Below, piece after piece: positions 1 through 6,298 of a DNA stretch of 11,028 nucleotides. Under the pieces are notes generated by a model, which saw only the letters and a program-made list of their open reading frames with translations, was not told where the DNA came from and did no database searches. Position 1 is the first letter of the stretch, and each line of letters begins with the position of its first letter. Both the position numbers and the translations under genes were made by a program. Source of the DNA: Hydrogenophilales bacterium RIFOXYD1_FULL_62_11 (lineage in GTDB: Bacteria; Pseudomonadota; Gammaproteobacteria; Burkholderiales; Thiobacillaceae); contig MGZO01000045.1 in the NCBI GenBank assembly GCA_001802655.1, positions 1 to 11,028 of the forward strand. Reading direction: 5' to 3'.

Positions 1-1
1 C

Positions 2-682
2 GACAGCCCCAGGCCGGCCCAGCTGCAGGCCGACATCACCCGCCTGCAGAATGACATCGCCGGTCTGGGCGCGGTCAACCTCGCCGCGCTGGACGAACTG
101 ACCCAGGCGCAGGAGCGCGCCGACTACCTCGCCGCGCAATGCGCCGACCTGCTCGAGGCCGTCACCACGCTGGAAGACGCGATCCGCCGCATCGACCAAG
201 AATCGCGCGCCAAGCTCAAGGAAACCTTCGACACTGTCAACCGGCACATGGGCGAACTGTTCCCGCAGCTGTTCGGCGGCGGGCAGGCGCGCCTGATCCT
301 CACCGGCGACGAACTGCTTGATTCCGGCGTGCAGGTGTTCGCCCAGCCGCCCGGCAAGAAGAACACCTCGATCCACCTGCTGTCCGGCGGCGAAAAGACC
401 CTCACCGCGCTGTCGCTGGTGTTCGCCATGTTCAAGCTGAACCCTGCGCCGTTCTGCCTGCTCGACGAAGTCGACGCCCCGCTCGACGACGCCAACACCG
501 ACCGCTACTGCAAGCTGGTCAAGGCGATGTCGGACCACACCCAGTTCCTTTTCATCACCCACAACCGCGTCACCATGGAAATGGCCCAGCACCTGGCCGG
601 CGTCACCATGCAGGAACCGGGCGTGTCGCGGATTGTGGCGGTGGACGTGGAGCAGGCGGTGGGGATGGTCGAGGCGGCCTGA
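2..682 (+). CDS. smc: Chromosome segregation protein SMC, C-terminal part (5' truncated by window)
   Basis: The reading frame is open from the first bases and ends at TGA 680-682, so only the last 226 residues are present. SMC dimers with ScpA/ScpB organise and segregate the nucleoid by ATP-driven DNA loop handling. Visible parts are the end of the returning coiled coil (Gln/Glu/Ala-rich, about residues 1-80 of the fragment) and then the C-terminal ATPase lobe. That lobe carries the ABC signature LSGGEK (fragment residues 127-132), the Walker B/D-loop CLLDEVDAPLDD (about 152-163) with its catalytic Glu, and a switch His in FITHN. The Walker A lobe lies upstream, outside the window. The motif set and order are diagnostic of SMC rather than RecN or MukB. 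As I remember it, zipA and ligA often follow smc in betaproteobacteria, but here an antitoxin gene follows. Confidence 0.95.
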   Translation, partial: DSPRPAQLQADITRLQNDIAGLGAVNLAALDELTQAQERADYLAAQCADLLEAVTTLEDAIRRIDQESRAKLKETFDTVNRHMGELFPQLFGGGQARLILTGDELLDSGVQVFAQPPGKKNTSIHLLSGGEKTLTALSLVFAMFKLNPAPFCLLDEVDAPLDDANTDRYCKLVKAMSDHTQFLFITHNRVTMEMAQHLAGVTMQEPGVSRIVAVDVEQAVGMVEAA

Positions 683-751
683 TACCGCTGCGGCAAGCCC
701 CAACCGGGCATGGCGAACCTTTTCAGACCAGCAGGATTATCCGGAGCAAAC

Positions 752-1009
752 ATGCAAACTGTTGATATCCGCATGGCCAAAGCCCAATTGTCGAAGCTGA
801 TCGAGCAGGCGGTTCAAGGCGATTCCTTCATCATCGCCAAGGCCGGCAAACCGCTGGTCAAAGTCACGCGCCTGGACGCGCCAACCGTGCAACAGGCTAA
901 AAGACTGGGCTTTATGGCTGGGCAGATTGCCGTACCCGACGACTTCGACCGCATGGGCAGCAAAACCGTGGAACAGCTTTTCTGTGTTCGGGAAATCAGG
1001 GGGGATTAA
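752..1009 (+). CDS. Type II antitoxin, Phd/YefM family, apparently without its toxin
   Basis: This 85-residue protein has the typical Phd/YefM opening, with MQTVDIRMAKAQLSKLIEQA at residues 1-20. A DNA-binding fold follows with AKAGKPLVKVTRL (about 29-41) and then the tail RLGFMAGQIAVPDDFD, common in antitoxins paired with PIN-domain (VapC-like) toxins. In such pairs the N-terminal domain binds the operator and the tail neutralises the toxin. I chose ATG 752 because GGAG lies five bases upstream at 743-746 and the family motif begins exactly there; the in-frame ATG at 710 has no such site. The stop TAA 1007-1009 overlaps an ATG, as in coupled toxin genes, but that frame closes after 13 codons and no PIN-like protein follows. 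The last residues (CVREIRGD) may be slightly altered. It is either an orphan antitoxin or the remnant of a decayed module. Confidence 0.85.
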   Translation: MQTVDIRMAKAQLSKLIEQAVQGDSFIIAKAGKPLVKVTRLDAPTVQQAKRLGFMAGQIAVPDDFDRMGSKTVEQLFCVREIRGD

Positions 1010-1288
1010 TGTTTTCCTGTCTGGCTTACCCGATACTTCACCGTCCTTGAACCTGCGCAGCCTCCAGCCGATTAAACATTGAGCACGTCTGGCGCACGCA
1101 CGTTGCGCTGCTACCCAACCCGAAAACCCCCATCCCGCGCATTCATTGGCATGGCATGCTTATTTGCCTCGCCAGCCATTTTTTCTGTTGCTGTTCATGT
1201 TTTAGGCAGCCTGCTGGCCAAAAACCTTGATTTGCTTTGAGTTTTTTTGGATGCACCTTTTTGCTGCACAAATTTGCGTAAAAGTCGG
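1010..1288. other. Gene-free stretch between antitoxin and nrdA promoter
   Basis: About 280 bases without a convincing gene. The first half is GC-rich like the neighbours; the second half (about 1150-1288) is AT-rich with short T runs. A weak inverted repeat GCGCA/TGCGC lies at 1092-1096 and 1104-1108, without a U-tract, so I do not call it a terminator. If a toxin gene once followed the antitoxin, nothing recognisable of it remains. Confidence 0.6.
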
Positions 1289-1316
1289 TTGACATGGCTG
1301 GCTCAGACACTAGAAT
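1289..1316 (+). promoter_or_regulatory. Predicted sigma70 promoter of nrdA
   Basis: A perfect -35 hexamer TTGACA at 1289-1294 is separated by 16 bases from TAGAAT at 1311-1316, a five-of-six match to the -10 consensus. Transcription would begin near 1323, giving a leader of about 160 bases before the nrdA start at 1482. The -10 hexamer lies inside the upstream NrdR box, which fits repression by occlusion. The call rests on sequence only. Confidence 0.7.
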
Positions 1317-1322
1317 TTGTAC
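1307..1322 (+). promoter_or_regulatory. NrdR box 1 (upstream)
   Basis: ACACTAGAATTTGTAC resembles the palindromic NrdR consensus (ACACTATATATAGTGT-like), with the left half ACACTA intact and the right half degenerate. NrdR is an ATP-cone repressor that senses dATP/ATP and shuts down RNR genes through paired boxes about three helical turns apart. This box starts exactly 32 bp before box 2 and covers the predicted -10, which strengthens the call despite the weak right half. Confidence 0.7.
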
Positions 1323-1338
1323 TCGCCTTCCCACCGCA

Positions 1339-1354
1339 CCACTATATGTTGTGA
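1339..1354 (+). promoter_or_regulatory. NrdR box 2 (downstream)
   Basis: CCACTATATGTTGTGA matches the NrdR consensus well: the core CACTATAT is perfect and the right arm has GTG. It lies 32 bp downstream of box 1, the spacing expected for cooperative NrdR binding on one DNA face. Relative to the predicted start near 1323 it sits just inside the transcribed leader. Its right end overlaps a DnaA box on the minus strand. Confidence 0.8.
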
Positions 1355-1358
1355 ATAA
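1350..1358 (-). promoter_or_regulatory. DnaA box (TTATTCACA)
   Basis: Read on the minus strand this is TTATTCACA, which fits the DnaA consensus TTATNCACA. It overlaps the right end of NrdR box 2 by five bases, so DnaA and NrdR could compete there. One isolated site of this length could be chance, but a second, perfect box lies 34 bases further on. Confidence 0.55.
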
Positions 1359-1383
1359 TCCTGTGTGTGGGGGCTGGGCAAGC

Positions 1384-1392
1384 TGTGGATAA
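1384..1392 (-). promoter_or_regulatory. Perfect DnaA box (TTATCCACA)
   Basis: The plus strand reads TGTGGATAA, the exact complement of the high-affinity DnaA box TTATCCACA. In E. coli, DnaA binds upstream of nrdAB and links dNTP synthesis to replication initiation. Here the box lies about 90 bases before the nrdA start codon, inside the predicted leader, in the same orientation as the weaker box at 1350-1358. Confidence 0.7.
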
Positions 1393-1481
1393 GTTGGTGG
1401 GACCTGCGCCATCTCTATTAGCCAGCTTTATTCGTAATGCGTTGCCCATTCATTTTTGTTGCGCTACCCAAGGAGAGTTAG

Positions 1482-4397
1482 ATGTTGTCTGTCGCCACCG
1501 AGTCCACCCCGTCCCAGCCGATTCCGCCGGTTGAAACCAGCGAAAACATGGTGATCGATACGCGTTACGCCGATTACAAGATCATCCGCCGCAATGGCGC
1601 GGTGGTCGGCTTTGCGCCGAACAAGATCGCGGTCGCGGTGACCAAGGCGTTCATCGCGGTGCAGGGTGGGCAGGCGGCAGCATCGGCGCGGATTCGCGAG
1701 CTGGTCGAGACGATCACCAGCCAGGTGACGGCCGCCTTGCTGCGTCGCGCGCCCAACGGCGGCACTTTCCACATCGAAGACATCCAGGACCAGGTCGAAC
1801 TGGCGCTGATGCGCTCGGGCGAGCACGAAGTCGCGCGTTCCTACGTGCTGTACCGTGAAAAGCGCATGCAGGAACGCGCCGCGCAAAAAGCCGCCGGCGT
1901 GCCCGAAATCACCCTACACGTGATCGAGGATGGCGTGAAAAAGCCGCTCGACACCGCGCGCCTGAACGTGCTGCTGGCCGATGCCTGCTCCGGTCTGGGC
2001 GACGGCGTGCGCGCCGAGCCGATCATGCACACCGTGTTGCGTGACCTTTACGACGGCGTGCCGATGGCCGAAGTCGAAAAGGCGCTGGTGCTGGCTGCGC
2101 GTTCGCTGATTGAACAGGACCCGGCGTATTCGTTCGTCACCGCGCGCCTGCTGCTGAACTCGATCCGCCATGAAGTGCTGGGTGAAGCCGTGCTGCAGGC
2201 CGACATGGCCACCCGTTACGCCGAGTATTTCCCCGCCTACATCAAGAAAGGCATCGCCGCCGAACTGCTGGACGAAAAGCTCGCCCAGTTCGATATCGCG
2301 CGTCTGGCCAAAGTGCTCGATTCCGGGCGCGACTACCAGTTCGGCTACCTCGGCCTGCAAACCCTCTACGACCGCTATTTCCTGCACATCGAAGAGTCGC
2401 GCATCGAACTGCCGCAGGCCTTCTTCATGCGCGTGGCGATGGGCCTGGCGATCAATGAAGTTGACCGCGAAGCGCGTGCCATCGAGTTCTACCAGGTGCT
2501 GTCCTCGTTCGACTTCATGTCGTCGACGCCGACCCTGTTCAACGCCGGCACCCGCCACAGCCAGCTGTCTTCCTGCTACCTGACCACTGTCACCGACGAC
2601 CTCGACGGCATCTATCAGGCGATCAAGGAAAACGCCATGCTGCAGAAATACGCCGGCGGCCTCGGCAACGACTGGACCCCGGTGCGCGCCATGGGCGCAC
2701 GCATCAAGGGCACCAACGGCAAGTCGCAGGGCGTGGTTCCGTTCCTCAAGGTGGTCAACGACACCGCCGTCGCGGTCAACCAGGGCGGCAAGCGCAAGGG
2801 CGCGGTGTGCGCCTACCTCGAAACCTGGCACCTCGACATGGAAGAATTCCTCGAGCTGCGCAAGAACACCGGTGACGACCGCCGCCGCACCCACGACATG
2901 AACACCGCCAACTGGATTCCGGACCTGTTCATGCAGCGCGTGATGGAAGGCGGCGACTGGACCCTGTTTTCCCCGAACGACGTGCCCGACCTGCACGACC
3001 TCTACGGCCGCGCCTTCGCCGAGGCCTACGCCGAATACGAGCGCAAGGCCGACCGTGGCGAGATCAAGGTGTTCAAGCGCATTCCCGCCAACCAGATGTG
3101 GCGCAAGATGCTGTCGATGCTGTTTGAAACCGGCCATCCTTGGATCACCTTCAAGGACCCGTGCAACATCCGCAGCCCGCAGCAGCACGTCGGCGTCGTC
3201 CACAGCTCCAACCTGTGCACCGAGATCACGCTCAACACCAGCGAGACCGAAATCGCCGTGTGCAACCTCGGCTCCGTCAACCTGATCAACCACCTTAAAG
3301 ACGGCGCGCTTGATCTGGAGAAGCTCAAGACCACCATCCACACCGCGATGCGCATGCTCGACAACGTGGTCGACGTCAACTACTACGCCGTCGGCAAGGC
3401 GCGCAATTCCAACCTCAAGCACCGTCCGGTGGGCCTTGGCATCATGGGCTTCCAGGATGCGCTGCAGGAACTGCGCCTCACCTACGCCTCGGATGACGCC
3501 GTCGAATTCGCCGACCGTTCGATGGAAGCCGTGTCCTACTACGCCATCCTGGCGTCGACCGAACTGGCGCAGGAGCGTGGTCGCTATTCCAGCTACGAAG
3601 GCAGCCTGTGGAGCCGCGGCATCCTGCCGCTGGATTCGATCAAGCTGCTGGCCGCCGAGCGCGGCGGCTATCTCGAAGTGGATAGCTCCAGCACGCTCGA
3701 CTGGGATTCGCTGCGTGCGCGCATCAGCCAGTACGGCATGCGCAACTCCAACTGCATGGCGATCGCGCCGACCGCGACCATCGCCAACATCGTCGGCGTC
3801 TCCGCCTCGATCGAGCCGACGTACCAGAACATCTACGTCAAATCCAACCTGTCGGGCGAATTCACCGTTGCCAACAAGTACCTGGTGGCCGACCTGAAGA
3901 AGCTGGGTTTGTGGGACGAAGTCATGGTCGCCGACATCAAGTACTTCGACGGCAGCCTCGCCAAGATCGACCGCATCCCGGCCGACATCCGCGCGCTGTA
4001 CGCCACCGCGTTCGAAATGGAAACCCGCTGGCTGGTCGAGTGCGCGTCGCGTCGCCAGAAGTGGATCGACCAGGGCCAGAGCCTCAACATCTACATGGCC
4101 GGCGCCTCGGGCAAAAAGCTCGACGAAACCTACAAGCTGGCGTGGATACGCGGCCTGAAGACCACCTATTACCTGCGCACGCTGGGCGCGACCTCGGCCG
4201 AGAAATCGACCGGCAAGGGCGGCGAACTCAATGCCGTGTCGTCGAGCGGTGGCGCCGGGGCGATGAGCACCGCGGGCAACACCAGCAGCGCCATGGGCAA
4301 GGCGGCGGCCAATCTGCCGGAACCTGAGCTGGATGGGGTGGCGTGCACCATGCGGCCGGGGGATGTGGGGTTTGAGGAGTGTGAGGCTTGTCAGTGA
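1482..4397 (+). CDS. nrdA: Class Ia ribonucleoside-diphosphate reductase, alpha subunit
   Basis: NrdA reduces NDPs to dNDPs, using a radical delivered from NrdB. The 971-residue protein has two N-terminal ATP-cone regions, about 31-125 and 143-235. The first holds the cone motif (KIIRRNGAVVGF) and is likely the dATP/ATP activity switch, as in Pseudomonas aeruginosa NrdA; the second looks degenerate. Catalytic residues are visible: Cys365 (SSCYL) and Cys594 (the redox pair), and N577-x-C579-x-E581 with the thiyl-radical Cys579. The 365-to-579 distance of 214 equals that in E. coli (225 to 439). The radical-transfer pair Tyr896-Tyr897 and the C-terminal shuttle cysteines 967 and 970 are also present. 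ATG 1482 is preceded by AAGGAG at 1470-1475. NrdR and DnaA sites upstream suggest control. Unusually, nrdB does not follow directly: a GrlR-like gene and a repeat intervene. Confidence 0.97.
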   Translation: MLSVATESTPSQPIPPVETSENMVIDTRYADYKIIRRNGAVVGFAPNKIAVAVTKAFIAVQGGQAAASARIRELVETITSQVTAALLRRAPNGGTFHIEDIQDQVELALMRSGEHEVARSYVLYREKRMQERAAQKAAGVPEITLHVIEDGVKKPLDTARLNVLLADACSGLGDGVRAEPIMHTVLRDLYDGVPMAEVEKALVLAARSLIEQDPAYSFVTARLLLNSIRHEVLGEAVLQADMATRYAEYFPAYIKKGIAAELLDEKLAQFDIARLAKVLDSGRDYQFGYLGLQTLYDRYFLHIEESRIELPQAFFMRVAMGLAINEVDREARAIEFYQVLSSFDFMSSTPTLFNAGTRHSQLSSCYLTTVTDDLDGIYQAIKENAMLQKYAGGLGNDWTPVRAMGARIKGTNGKSQGVVPFLKVVNDTAVAVNQGGKRKGAVCAYLETWHLDMEEFLELRKNTGDDRRRTHDMNTANWIPDLFMQRVMEGGDWTLFSPNDVPDLHDLYGRAFAEAYAEYERKADRGEIKVFKRIPANQMWRKMLSMLFETGHPWITFKDPCNIRSPQQHVGVVHSSNLCTEITLNTSETEIAVCNLGSVNLINHLKDGALDLEKLKTTIHTAMRMLDNVVDVNYYAVGKARNSNLKHRPVGLGIMGFQDALQELRLTYASDDAVEFADRSMEAVSYYAILASTELAQERGRYSSYEGSLWSRGILPLDSIKLLAAERGGYLEVDSSSTLDWDSLRARISQYGMRNSNCMAIAPTATIANIVGVSASIEPTYQNIYVKSNLSGEFTVANKYLVADLKKLGLWDEVMVADIKYFDGSLAKIDRIPADIRALYATAFEMETRWLVECASRRQKWIDQGQSLNIYMAGASGKKLDETYKLAWIRGLKTTYYLRTLGATSAEKSTGKGGELNAVSSSGGAGAMSTAGNTSSAMGKAAANLPEPELDGVACTMRPGDVGFEECEACQ

Positions 4398-4410
4398 AGG
4401 GGGCGACGAA

Positions 4411-4749
4411 ATGACTGTTGAAGCTCTGTGGTCTGTCGAGTTTGTGTCGAACGCAGGTGATGTCGGCGCTGGCGTAGCGATTTTTGAAAACGGAAATATC
4501 TACGGTGGCGATGGGACTTATTACTACACAGGCAAATACAAGATTGCGAACTCTCAGGTTGATGCGACGGTGAAGGTCGTTCACTACGCGGGACAACCGC
4601 TTTCGATATTTGGCCATGACCCGCAGCCGTTTGACCTAACGATCGGCGGGCCGGTTTCGGACTCTGTGATGAATTTGGCCGGTATTCGTATGGACGACGT
4701 GTCCAAGCACATGGGGTTGCGCCTCACTAAGAGAGCGGAGCTTCCTTAG
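4411..4749 (+). CDS. GrlR-family small regulatory protein
   Basis: This 112-residue protein matches the GrlR family, whose founder is the negative regulator of the locus of enterocyte effacement type III secretion system in pathogenic E. coli. Diagnostic parts are ALWSVEF near the N-terminus (5-11), G-x-G-V-x-x-x-E-x-G (18-28), GGDGTYYYTGKY (32-43), HYAG (58-61) and the end LRLTKRAELP. The fold is a small beta-barrel without an obvious signal or membrane segment, so it is probably cytoplasmic. ATG 4411 follows an AAGGGGG ribosome site at 4397-4403 that touches the nrdA stop. The gene starts 13 bases after nrdA and is probably co-transcribed with it. Its codon use is less GC-rich than nrdA, hinting at later arrival. 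No GrlA or secretion genes are in the window, so the true role here is unknown; many family members are found away from type III systems. Confidence 0.8.
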   Translation: MTVEALWSVEFVSNAGDVGAGVAIFENGNIYGGDGTYYYTGKYKIANSQVDATVKVVHYAGQPLSIFGHDPQPFDLTIGGPVSDSVMNLAGIRMDDVSKHMGLRLTKRAELP

Positions 4750-4765
4750 GTTGGTAGGGCCGGGG

Positions 4766-4992
4766 TTGCCGGCCGGCAAGTTACTTTCTTTGTCTCGCCA
4801 AAGAAAGTAACCAAAGAAAGGCGACCCCGCTGCGCCACCCCTTCGGGGCGGGCCTCGACTGAACCGAGCCATCGGGGCGGCTGCGCAACTCGCCCTGACA
4901 AGCCGCACAAAACGCGGCTTGCTGCGGAGCTCAGACAGTGCTCGCCTTCATCCCCGCTGACTCGATCCAGTCGAGGTGGCGCAGAAGGGGAC
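4766..4992. repeat. Dispersed intergenic repeat between the GrlR-like gene and nrdB
   Basis: About 0.22 kb of non-coding DNA with several inverted repeats. They are a perfect 13-bp pair at 4780-4792/4799-4811, CAAGCCGC/GCGGCTTG at 4899-4906/4914-4921 and CTCGA/TCGAG at 4961-4965/4971-4975. The segment CTGCGCCACC near 4829-4838 recurs inverted as GGTGGCGCAG near 4975-4984. I recall similar elements (GTTACTTTCTTTTG... followed by ...GCTCAGACA...) repeated many times between genes in Xanthomonas, Pseudomonas and betaproteobacteria. That is memory, not a search. The short minus-strand ORFs crossing it are artefacts of its composition. Confidence 0.7.
4780..4811. repeat. Perfect 13-bp inverted repeat with 6-base loop
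   Basis: GTTACTTTCTTTG at 4780-4792 and its exact complement CAAAGAAAGTAAC at 4799-4811 flank the loop TCTCGC. In RNA this forms a stable hairpin between the GrlR-like gene and nrdB. It lacks a U-tract, so it is not a standard intrinsic terminator. It could slow transcription, protect the upstream nrdA message from 3' decay, or mark the end of a mobile repeat. Confidence 0.85.
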
Positions 4993-5036
4993 AATGCTTA
5001 CTTCTGCTAGCAGGAGTGGATGTGTAAATGTTGTAT

Positions 5037-5060
5037 TTGGCTTGCATCGGTGCGAGCCAA
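5037..5060 (+). promoter_or_regulatory. Leader hairpin just upstream of the nrdB ribosome site
   Basis: TTGGCT (5037-5042) pairs with AGCCAA (5055-5060). GCA (5044-5046) pairs with TGC (5051-5053), with a possible U-G pair between and loop TCGG. This gives a stem of about ten pairs. It ends five bases before AAGGAG (5066-5071), the ribosome site of nrdB. It may affect message stability or translation of nrdB; no ligand-binding class is recognised. Confidence 0.5.
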
Positions 5061-5081
5061 GCTCAAAGGAGATAACAAACG

Positions 5082-6218
5082 ATGCTGAATTTTGAAGATG
5101 ATTTCACGCCTGCCACGCAGCCCGTCAACGTGCCGTCTTTCCTGCGCAATGATGCTGCGCCGCTTGGCGCTGACGTGGCCGATGAGCCCGCGCCCCAGAC
5201 CCAACGCGTGCGGGCATCCGACAAGCGCATCATCAACGGCTCGACGGACGTGAATCAGCTCGTCCCCTTCAAATACAAATGGGCGTGGGAGAAATACCTC
5301 GCCGGCTGCGCCAACCATTGGATGCCGCAGGAAGTGAACATGAGCCGCGATATCGCACAGTGGAAAGACCCCACCGCGCTCACCGAAGACGAGCGCCGCC
5401 TGGTCAAGCGCAACCTCGGCTTCTTCGTCACCGCCGATTCGCTCGCCGCCAATAACATCGTGCTCGGCACCTATCGCCACATCACCGCGCCCGAGTGCCG
5501 CCAGTACCTGCTGCGCCAGGCGTTCGAAGAGGCCATCCACACCCACGCCTACCAGTACATCGTCGAATCGCTGGGCCTCGACGAAGGCGAAATCTTCAAC
5601 GCCTATCACGAGGTCGCCAGCATCCGCGACAAGGATGAGTTCCTCATCCCCTTCATCAACACGCTCACCGATCCGCAGTTCAAGACCGGCACCCCGCAGG
5701 CCGACCAGGACTTGCTGAAGTCGCTGATCGTCTTCGCCTGCATCATGGAAGGCATCTTCTTCTACGTCGGCTTCGTGCAGATCCTCGCCCTGGGCCGCCA
5801 GAACAAGATGACCGGCGCCGCCGAGCAGTACCAGTACATCCTGCGCGACGAGTCCATGCACTGCAACTTCGGCATCGACCTCATCAACACCATCAAGCTG
5901 GAAAACCCGCACCTGTGGACCAACGAGTTCAAGGCCGAAATCAACAGCCTGATCCAGAAGGGTGTCGAACTCGAATACCGCTACGCCGAAGACACCATGC
6001 CGCGCGGCGTGCTGGGGCTGAATTCAGCCCAGTTCAAGGAATATCTGCGCTTCATCGCCAACCGCCGCTGCCAGCAGATCGGCCTCGACGAGATGTTCCC
6101 CGGCGTCACCAACCCCTTCCCCTGGATGGCCGAAATGATCGACCTGAAGAAGGAGAAGAATTTCTTCGAGACGCGCGTCACGGAGTATCAGACGGGCGGG
6201 GCGTTGAGCTGGGATTGA
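5082..6218 (+). CDS. nrdB: Class Ia ribonucleoside-diphosphate reductase, beta subunit
   Basis: NrdB holds the di-iron/tyrosyl radical that drives NrdA. The 378-residue protein has the full ligand set: Asp119 (TADSLAANN), Glu150 and His153 (EEAIHTHAY), Glu223 (IMEGIFFY), and Glu257 and His260 (RDESMH). The radical Tyr157 lies four residues after His153, as Tyr122 does in E. coli. The 119-to-150 spacing (31) and the 223-to-257 spacing (34) match E. coli 84-115 and 204-238. The presence of Tyr157 argues against the Phe-containing class Ic type. The tail EYQTGGALSW, with Tyr369, is the likely NrdA-docking and radical-relay segment. ATG 5082 is ten bases after AAGGAG (5066-5071). No NrdR box is seen directly upstream, so expression probably depends on the nrdA promoter or an unseen local one. 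A clear terminator follows. Confidence 0.97.
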   Translation: MLNFEDDFTPATQPVNVPSFLRNDAAPLGADVADEPAPQTQRVRASDKRIINGSTDVNQLVPFKYKWAWEKYLAGCANHWMPQEVNMSRDIAQWKDPTALTEDERRLVKRNLGFFVTADSLAANNIVLGTYRHITAPECRQYLLRQAFEEAIHTHAYQYIVESLGLDEGEIFNAYHEVASIRDKDEFLIPFINTLTDPQFKTGTPQADQDLLKSLIVFACIMEGIFFYVGFVQILALGRQNKMTGAAEQYQYILRDESMHCNFGIDLINTIKLENPHLWTNEFKAEINSLIQKGVELEYRYAEDTMPRGVLGLNSAQFKEYLRFIANRRCQQIGLDEMFPGVTNPFPWMAEMIDLKKEKNFFETRVTEYQTGGALSWD

Positions 6219-6231
6219 CCGGCTGAGAAGC

Positions 6232-6261
6232 AAAAAAGGCGCAGGGGACTGCGCCTTTTTT
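6232..6261 (+). terminator. Intrinsic terminator after nrdB
   Basis: The stem GGCGCAG (6238-6244) and CTGCGCC (6249-6255), with loop GGGA, is preceded by six A (6232-6237) and followed by six T (6256-6261). This is a textbook Rho-independent terminator 13 bases after the nrdB stop. The A-run also makes it potentially active on the opposite strand. The next gene starts only 37 bases beyond it. Confidence 0.93.
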
Positions 6262-6298
6262 ATTTTGTGTGTGAGTTATTGGAAATGACGGATATCGA

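Noticed and set aside
710..751. Upstream ATG 710 as the antitoxin start
   Set aside because: No ribosome site, and the added 14 residues precede the conserved family N-terminus; ATG 752 has GGAG five bases upstream.
1143..1412. Minus-strand frame of 89 codons before nrdA
   Set aside because: It lies over the promoter, NrdR and DnaA sites, and its translation matches nothing I know.
1323..1481. Riboswitch in the nrdA leader
   Set aside because: I looked for conserved cobalamin-type or other riboswitch cores and saw no recognisable fold; the leader is explained by protein-binding sites.
1914..3422. Minus-strand open frame of 502 codons inside nrdA
   Set aside because: It is a GC-skew shadow of the nrdA codons: low-complexity Val/His/Ala/Gly-rich translation with no motif, while the plus strand has a full set of catalytic residues.
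4636..4994. Overlapping minus-strand frames across the intergenic repeat
   Set aside because: They translate the repeat itself; the same artefact arises wherever this element occurs.
5007..5912. Minus-strand open frame of 301 codons over nrdB
   Set aside because: Shadow of nrdB; the translation is compositionally odd and the plus strand encodes all NrdB metal ligands.
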